Shown: piece after piece, positions 6,990 through 8,570 of the stretch
Layout of the letters: every line of letters starts with the position of its first letter
How positions within the stretch are numbered: the first letter of the stretch is position 1
NCBI GenBank assembly: GCA_902494945.1
Contig: CABUVF010000087.1
Span: forward strand, 1-8,570
Source of the DNA: an uncultured Collinsella sp.
GTDB lineage: Bacteria; Actinomycetota; Coriobacteriia; Coriobacteriales; Coriobacteriaceae
Length of the DNA: 8,570 nt
Direction of reading: 5' to 3'
The notes under the pieces: generated by a model
The model's input: the letters and a program-made list of their open reading frames with translations, nothing else
What the model was told of the DNA's origin: nothing
The model's database searches: none
Program-made: the position numbers and the translations under genes

Positions 6990-7044
6990 ATCTCAAATTT
7001 CAGCAGGTCGCAAAACCACAACCCGCACAAATTAACAATCCGAA

Positions 7045-7143
7045 TAGTCATCGGGGGCGTTCTTAAACGACCAGTCAAACAAGAACGTCCCCAAGTGCCA
7101 CATTCCCCAACGACTAGTCATTTAAGAACGTCCCCAACGACTA
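7045..7143. repeat. REP/MITE-like imperfect inverted repeat with internal direct repeats
   Basis: Arms 7045-7076 and 7112-7143 (32 bp each) are complementary at 27 of 32 positions, around a 35-bp centre. Four of the five imperfect positions become G-U wobbles if read on the minus strand. The right arm and centre share direct repeats: AAGAACGTCCCCAA at 7081-7094 and 7124-7137, and CCCCAACGACTA at 7105-7116 and 7132-7143. The right arm opens with the perfect palindrome GACTAGTC (7112-7119). Small palindromic repeats of this kind are moved in trans by REP-associated (Y1) transposases in other bacteria; no transposase gene is in the window, so mobility is inferred. Confidence 0.65.
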
Positions 7144-7173
7144 CCCATAACAACGCCGATGTTTTGGCGCGGA

Positions 7174-7318
7174 CAGCGAAAGCCCGCCAGAGCGAGCAAG
7201 GTGCCTTGAAACAAGGCGGCATTGACCTTCTGGTCATGCCGCCGAAGTTGAAAGGCAGATTGCCGCTCTGGCGGGCTTGCAGCGTCGAGTAGTTACGCGG
7301 TTCGTAGAACCGCGTAAC
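7174..7318 (-). repeat. Structured repeat element, copy B (candidate structured RNA), 3' of htpG
   Basis: Partner of 1734-1879 with the same fold and the same spacing. P1 is a perfect 15 bp (7180-7194 with 7264-7278). The first internal loop is identical to copy A (7195-7202 and 7257-7263). P2 is GCCTT/AAGGC (7203-7207 with 7252-7256), followed by a 7/8-nt internal loop. P3 is 8 bp (7215-7222 with 7236-7243). The bulged T (7223) and the GACC-TTCT-GGTC cap (7224-7235) are the same as in copy A. The separate stem-loop is 7292-7318. Sequence blocks identical in both copies include AGCGAGCAAGGTG (7191-7203), CAGATTGCCGCT (7256-7267) and TTGCAGCGTCGAG (7277-7289). The element begins 7 bp after the htpG stop in transcription order and ends in TTTCGCTG. 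That is too short a T run for a good terminator, although it might slow polymerase. Confidence 0.8.
7292..7318 (-). other. 12-bp stem-loop just after the htpG stop codon
   Basis: GTTACGCGGTTC (7292-7303) pairs perfectly with GAACCGCGTAAC (7307-7318) around a 3-nt loop. It starts 7 bp downstream of the htpG TAA. Compared with the hairpin at 1852-1879, the innermost pair has changed from T-A to C-G on both sides, so pairing is kept. No T run follows. Confidence 0.75.
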
Positions 7319-7325
7319 CCCCTAG

Positions 7326-8570
7326 TTACATCAGCTCGCTGACAGCCGCCGCGAAGGCAACGGGGTCCTCGGGGAGGATACCCTCGACCAGCAGGGCCTG
7401 ATCGTAGAGCAGGCCGGAGTACTGCTTGATCTTGTCGGCGTCACCTGCCTTCTGGGCAGCGACAAGCTTGTCAAAGACCGGGTGCTTGGCGTTGAGCTCG
7501 AGCACGCGCTGGCTCTTGGGCATGCCGTCGGGCGCGCCCTCGGGCCCCTTCTGGAGCACCTTCTCCATCTCGAGCGAAAGCGGACCCTCGGTGGTGATGC
7601 AAGCGGGGGCATCGGTCAGGCGCGCGGAGACGGCAACTTTCTCGACCTTGTCACCGAGCGCCTCCTTCATAGCGCTAAAGAGGTCCTCGTTTTCCTTGGT
7701 GGCGTCCTCGGCCTCCTTCTTCTCGTCCTCGGTCGCCAGATCAAGATCGCCAGTCGCGACGTTCTTGAGCTCCAGGTGACGATCCTCGACCTCGGGCTCG
7801 GCACCGTCGGCAACGGCCTTCTCGGCAGCCTCGCGGGCGGCGTCGTCCTCGTAGATCTTAGGCATATCGGCGGCAACGTACTCACGCATAGCCTGGAACG
7901 TGAACTCATCCACATCCTGCGTCAGCAACAGCACGTCATAGCCGCGGTCGAGCACACCCTTTACCACGGGCATCTTGGCCAAGCGCTCACGCGAGTCGCC
8001 GGCGGCGTAGTAGATGGCCTTCTGATCCCCGGGCATGCCCTTGGCATACTCGGCCAGGGTAATCATCTTCTGCTCCTTGGCAGACCAGAACAGTAGCAGG
8101 TCGGCGAGCTCATCGGCCTTCATGCCATAGCTCGAGTAGATGCCGTACTTAAGACCGCGGCCAAAGTTCTCAAAGAACTTCTCGTAGGCCTCGCGGTCGT
8201 TGTCGCGCATATCCTCAAGATCGGCGGTAATCTTCTTCTCCACGCGCTTGGCGATGGCCTTGAGCTGACGGTTCTGCTGCAGCGTCTCACGCGAGATGTT
8301 GAGCGACACGTCGGCAGAATCCACGACGCCGCGGACAAAGTTGTAGTAGTCGGGCAGCAGGTCGTCGCACTTCTCCATAATCAGCACGTTGGAACTGTAG
8401 AGCGCCAGGCCCTTCTCGTAGTCCTTGCTGTACAGATCGAACGGGGCGCGGCCCGGCACAAACAGCAGCGCATCGTACTCAAGCGTACCCTCGGCATGGA
8501 AGCTGATAGTGCGCGCGGGATCGTCAAAGTCGTGGAACGTGGACTTGTAGAACTCGTTGTAATCCTTCTG
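7326..8570 (-). CDS. htpG: Chaperone protein HtpG (Hsp90), middle and C-terminal domains; 5' end off the window
   Basis: These are the last 414 codons of the bacterial Hsp90, a cytoplasmic ATP-dependent dimeric chaperone that helps remodel client proteins, often with DnaK. The reading frame is open to the window edge; the ATPase domain (about 230 residues in E. coli HtpG) is missing only because the window ends. The fragment begins QKDYNEFYKSTFHDFDDP, the start of the middle domain. It then shows FVRGVVDSADVSLNISRE (about 78-95), whose Arg corresponds to the conserved middle-domain arginine that contacts ATP in the family. The C-terminal dimerization domain carries SARLTDAPACITT and a final LLYDQALLVEG helix near the end. 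An acidic, Lys/Glu-rich linker lies between the two domains, and the protein ends in SELM without the eukaryotic MEEVD tail. It is separated from the yhgE pair by 467 bp with repeats, so is probably a separate unit. Confidence 0.97.
   Translation of the reverse strand, partial: QKDYNEFYKSTFHDFDDPARTISFHAEGTLEYDALLFVPGRAPFDLYSKDYEKGLALYSSNVLIMEKCDDLLPDYYNFVRGVVDSADVSLNISRETLQQNRQLKAIAKRVEKKITADLEDMRDNDREAYEKFFENFGRGLKYGIYSSYGMKADELADLLLFWSAKEQKMITLAEYAKGMPGDQKAIYYAAGDSRERLAKMPVVKGVLDRGYDVLLLTQDVDEFTFQAMREYVAADMPKIYEDDAAREAAEKAVADGAEPEVEDRHLELKNVATGDLDLATEDEKKEAEDATKENEDLFSAMKEALGDKVEKVAVSARLTDAPACITTEGPLSLEMEKVLQKGPEGAPDGMPKSQRVLELNAKHPVFDKLVAAQKAGDADKIKQYSGLLYDQALLVEGILPEDPVAFAAAVSELM

Noticed and set aside
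6884..7078. Minus-strand open frame of 64 codons upstream of yhgE
   Set aside because: No Shine-Dalgarno, overlaps the REP-like arm and the likely promoter, and the product has no recognisable feature.
7045..7143. CRISPR array suggested by the repeated GAACGTCCCC units
   Set aside because: Only two direct copies plus one inverted, with overlapping and unequal spacing and no cas gene; the inverted-repeat layout fits a REP/MITE-like element.
6894..7292. Plus-strand open frame of 132 codons in the yhgE-htpG gap
   Set aside because: Starts with TTG, crosses the REP-like repeat and most of structured repeat copy B, and shows no protein-like pattern; the RNA-type conservation explains the region better.

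Overview
The window is GC-rich, and every gene I can support lies on the minus strand, so transcription runs from high to low coordinates. The protein style (alanine- and aspartate-rich, a tandem pair of large YhgE/Pip membrane proteins, an HtpG with an acidic C-terminal half) suggests a high-GC gut Actinobacterium of the Coriobacteriia, most like Collinsella. That assignment is inference from sequence style, with no database match behind it.

In transcription order: (1) 8570-7326, the C-terminal two thirds of the Hsp90 chaperone HtpG, cut by the window edge. (2) 7325-6859, a 467-bp gap holding copy B of a structured repeat directly after the htpG stop, then a REP-like 32-bp imperfect inverted repeat, then an AT-richer stretch that probably carries the promoter of the next operon. 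(3) 6858-1879, two adjacent yhgE/pip-family genes of 929 and 729 codons. The stop of the first abuts the start of the second (TAAATG), and a near-perfect Shine-Dalgarno for the second lies inside the end of the first, so they form a translationally coupled pair that probably encodes two partner membrane proteins. (4) 1878-1547, a 332-bp gap holding copy A of the structured repeat, about 80 bp without assigned features, and a strong minus-strand terminator. (5) 1546-563, a ten-helix EamA/DMT-type transporter followed by a clean intrinsic terminator. (6) 446-1, the N-terminal third of an M20-family metallo-amidohydrolase, cut by the window edge.

The main discovery candidate is the pair of repeats at 1734-1879 and 7174-7318. 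They align without a gap over the 99-nt core and fold into the same long hairpin: stems of 15, 5, 8 and 4 bp, internal loops of identical size, and an identical tetraloop. The stems differ by a dozen two-sided compensatory changes, while most loop sequences are identical. Each copy starts at or within a few bases of the stop codon of the upstream gene and begins with a 12-bp GTTACGCGG stem-loop. This is the pattern of a conserved structured RNA or 3'-end element, not of neutral intergenic DNA. A single wobble position suggests the minus strand is the functional RNA strand. The two gaps also hold candidate operators and a terminator that may be an attenuator. The genes themselves belong to known families; the least usual is the 929-aa YhgE protein, with an extra two-helix C-terminal module and a long hydrophilic tail.
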